Positions 5,030 to 5,557 of a stretch of 5,557 nt of DNA are shown one piece after another; positions within the stretch are counted from its first letter, which is position 1; each line of letters starts with the position of its first letter. A program made the position numbers and the translations under genes. Source of the stretch: JBGSYN01 sp964412385. Its GTDB lineage: Bacteria > Pseudomonadota > Alphaproteobacteria > Geminicoccales > Geminicoccaceae. Location: positions 1 to 5,557 of the forward strand of contig CAYPOV010000299.1 of NCBI GenBank assembly GCA_964412385.1, given 5' to 3'. The notes below the pieces were generated by a model that saw nothing but the letters and a program-made list of their open reading frames with translations, was not told where the DNA came from and did not search any database.

Positions 5030-5557
5030 CTATTCGCCTTTCCTTTTGACATAGTTCCCGGGTGCGTCCTCGAGAATTTCGAGGCCGCCGTCACCGGGTC
5101 TCCGTGCCGGAACATCGCCTCCCGAACGTGCGCTGATCCAGCGGACCCAATCAGTCCACCACGACCCTTCATTGTGACCCGCTTCGTCGAGCCAATCATC
5201 GGGATCAGCGGGAAGACGGTCGTTGGTCCAATAGCCATATTTGCCGGACGACGGCGGATTGACAATGCCGGCAATATGGCCGGAGCCCGAAAGCACGAAA
5301 TGGCGTTCGCCCTGATAGAGCTGGGTTGCCACGTAGGTGCTCTTCCAAGGCGCGATGTGATCCTCTTTGGTCGACACCCAATAGACCGGGACCTCGATGT
5401 TGCGGAGGTCGATCGGCACGTCCTTGAGGCTGATGCCATCAGGCTCGCTGAGCTTGTTCTCGTGATAGAATCTTCGCAGATAGAAACTGTGCATGGCTGC
5501 GGGCATGCGGGTGCTGTCCGAGTTCCAATAGAGTAGATCGAAGGGAAAGGGCTCTTT
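5030..5557 (-). CDS. phaC: Class I poly(3-hydroxyalkanoate) synthase PhaC, C-terminal part (5' end outside window)
   Basis: PhaC polymerises (R)-3-hydroxyacyl-CoA, mainly 3-hydroxybutyryl-CoA, into PHA at the surface of storage granules. Only the last 175 residues are here, roughly 30% of a class I enzyme of about 590-600 residues. They begin with PFDLLYWNSDSTRMP (5-19), a hallmark of PHA synthases, followed by FYLRRFYHENKL (25-36). The catalytic aspartate is in STKEDHIAPW (D66 of this fragment) and the histidine in GSGHIAGIVN (H94), equivalent to Asp480 and His508 of Cupriavidus necator. The nucleophilic cysteine lies upstream, outside the window. Trp-rich GSWWTDWVRW (131-140) and the ending APGNYVKRKGE are typical. 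The frame is open to the window edge. It is followed by a possible terminator and the same-strand cyclase gene. Confidence 0.96.
   Translation of the reverse strand, partial: KEPFPFDLLYWNSDSTRMPAAMHSFYLRRFYHENKLSEPDGISLKDVPIDLRNIEVPVYWVSTKEDHIAPWKSTYVATQLYQGERHFVLSGSGHIAGIVNPPSSGKYGYWTNDRLPADPDDWLDEAGHNEGSWWTDWVRWISARSGGDVPARRPGDGGLEILEDAPGNYVKRKGE

Overview
The window looks like ordinary chromosomal DNA from a motile, polyhydroxyalkanoate (PHA)-storing alphaproteobacterium. The evidence is FlgB/FlgC of alphaproteobacterial type, a textbook CtrA-type box (TTAA-N7-TTAACCAT) upstream of flgB, two DUF465 proteins, an alphaproteobacterial-style diguanylate cyclase and a class I PHA synthase. Hyphomicrobiales (Rhizobiales) is my best guess at order level. 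That is inference from gene content, and I cannot name a genus.

Layout. On the minus strand at the left edge lie flgB (442-855) and flgC (1-399, running off the edge), the start of a flagellar rod operon. Divergent from them on the plus strand are purE (1005-1508) and purK (1505-2599), overlapping by ATGA. Together they convert AIR to CAIR in purine synthesis. The 149-bp flgB/purE gap holds the CtrA-type box, placed so that it could act on both promoters. A small conserved cluster follows: a DUF465 gene (2627-2836, minus), a divergent TIGR02444/DUF2390 gene (about 2883-3404, plus) and a second, shorter DUF465 gene (3551-3724, plus). A GGEEF diguanylate cyclase (3813-4916, minus) comes next, with a helical N-terminal region and no canonical RxxD inhibitory site. 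At the right edge is the 3' end of phaC (5030-5557, minus), with a candidate intrinsic terminator between it and the cyclase gene.

How the genes relate. flgBC, a c-di-GMP synthase and CtrA-like sites fit a cell-cycle or motility theme. purEK and phaC are metabolic genes. The DUF465/TIGR02444 group has no known function. I see no mobile element, CRISPR array, RNA gene or sign of recent transfer. No gene-free stretch exceeds 150 bp. I found no convincing new system. The items most worth a second look are the shared CtrA box, the DUF465-TIGR02444-DUF465 arrangement, the I-site-less cyclase and the double GGTTAACG element behind phaC.
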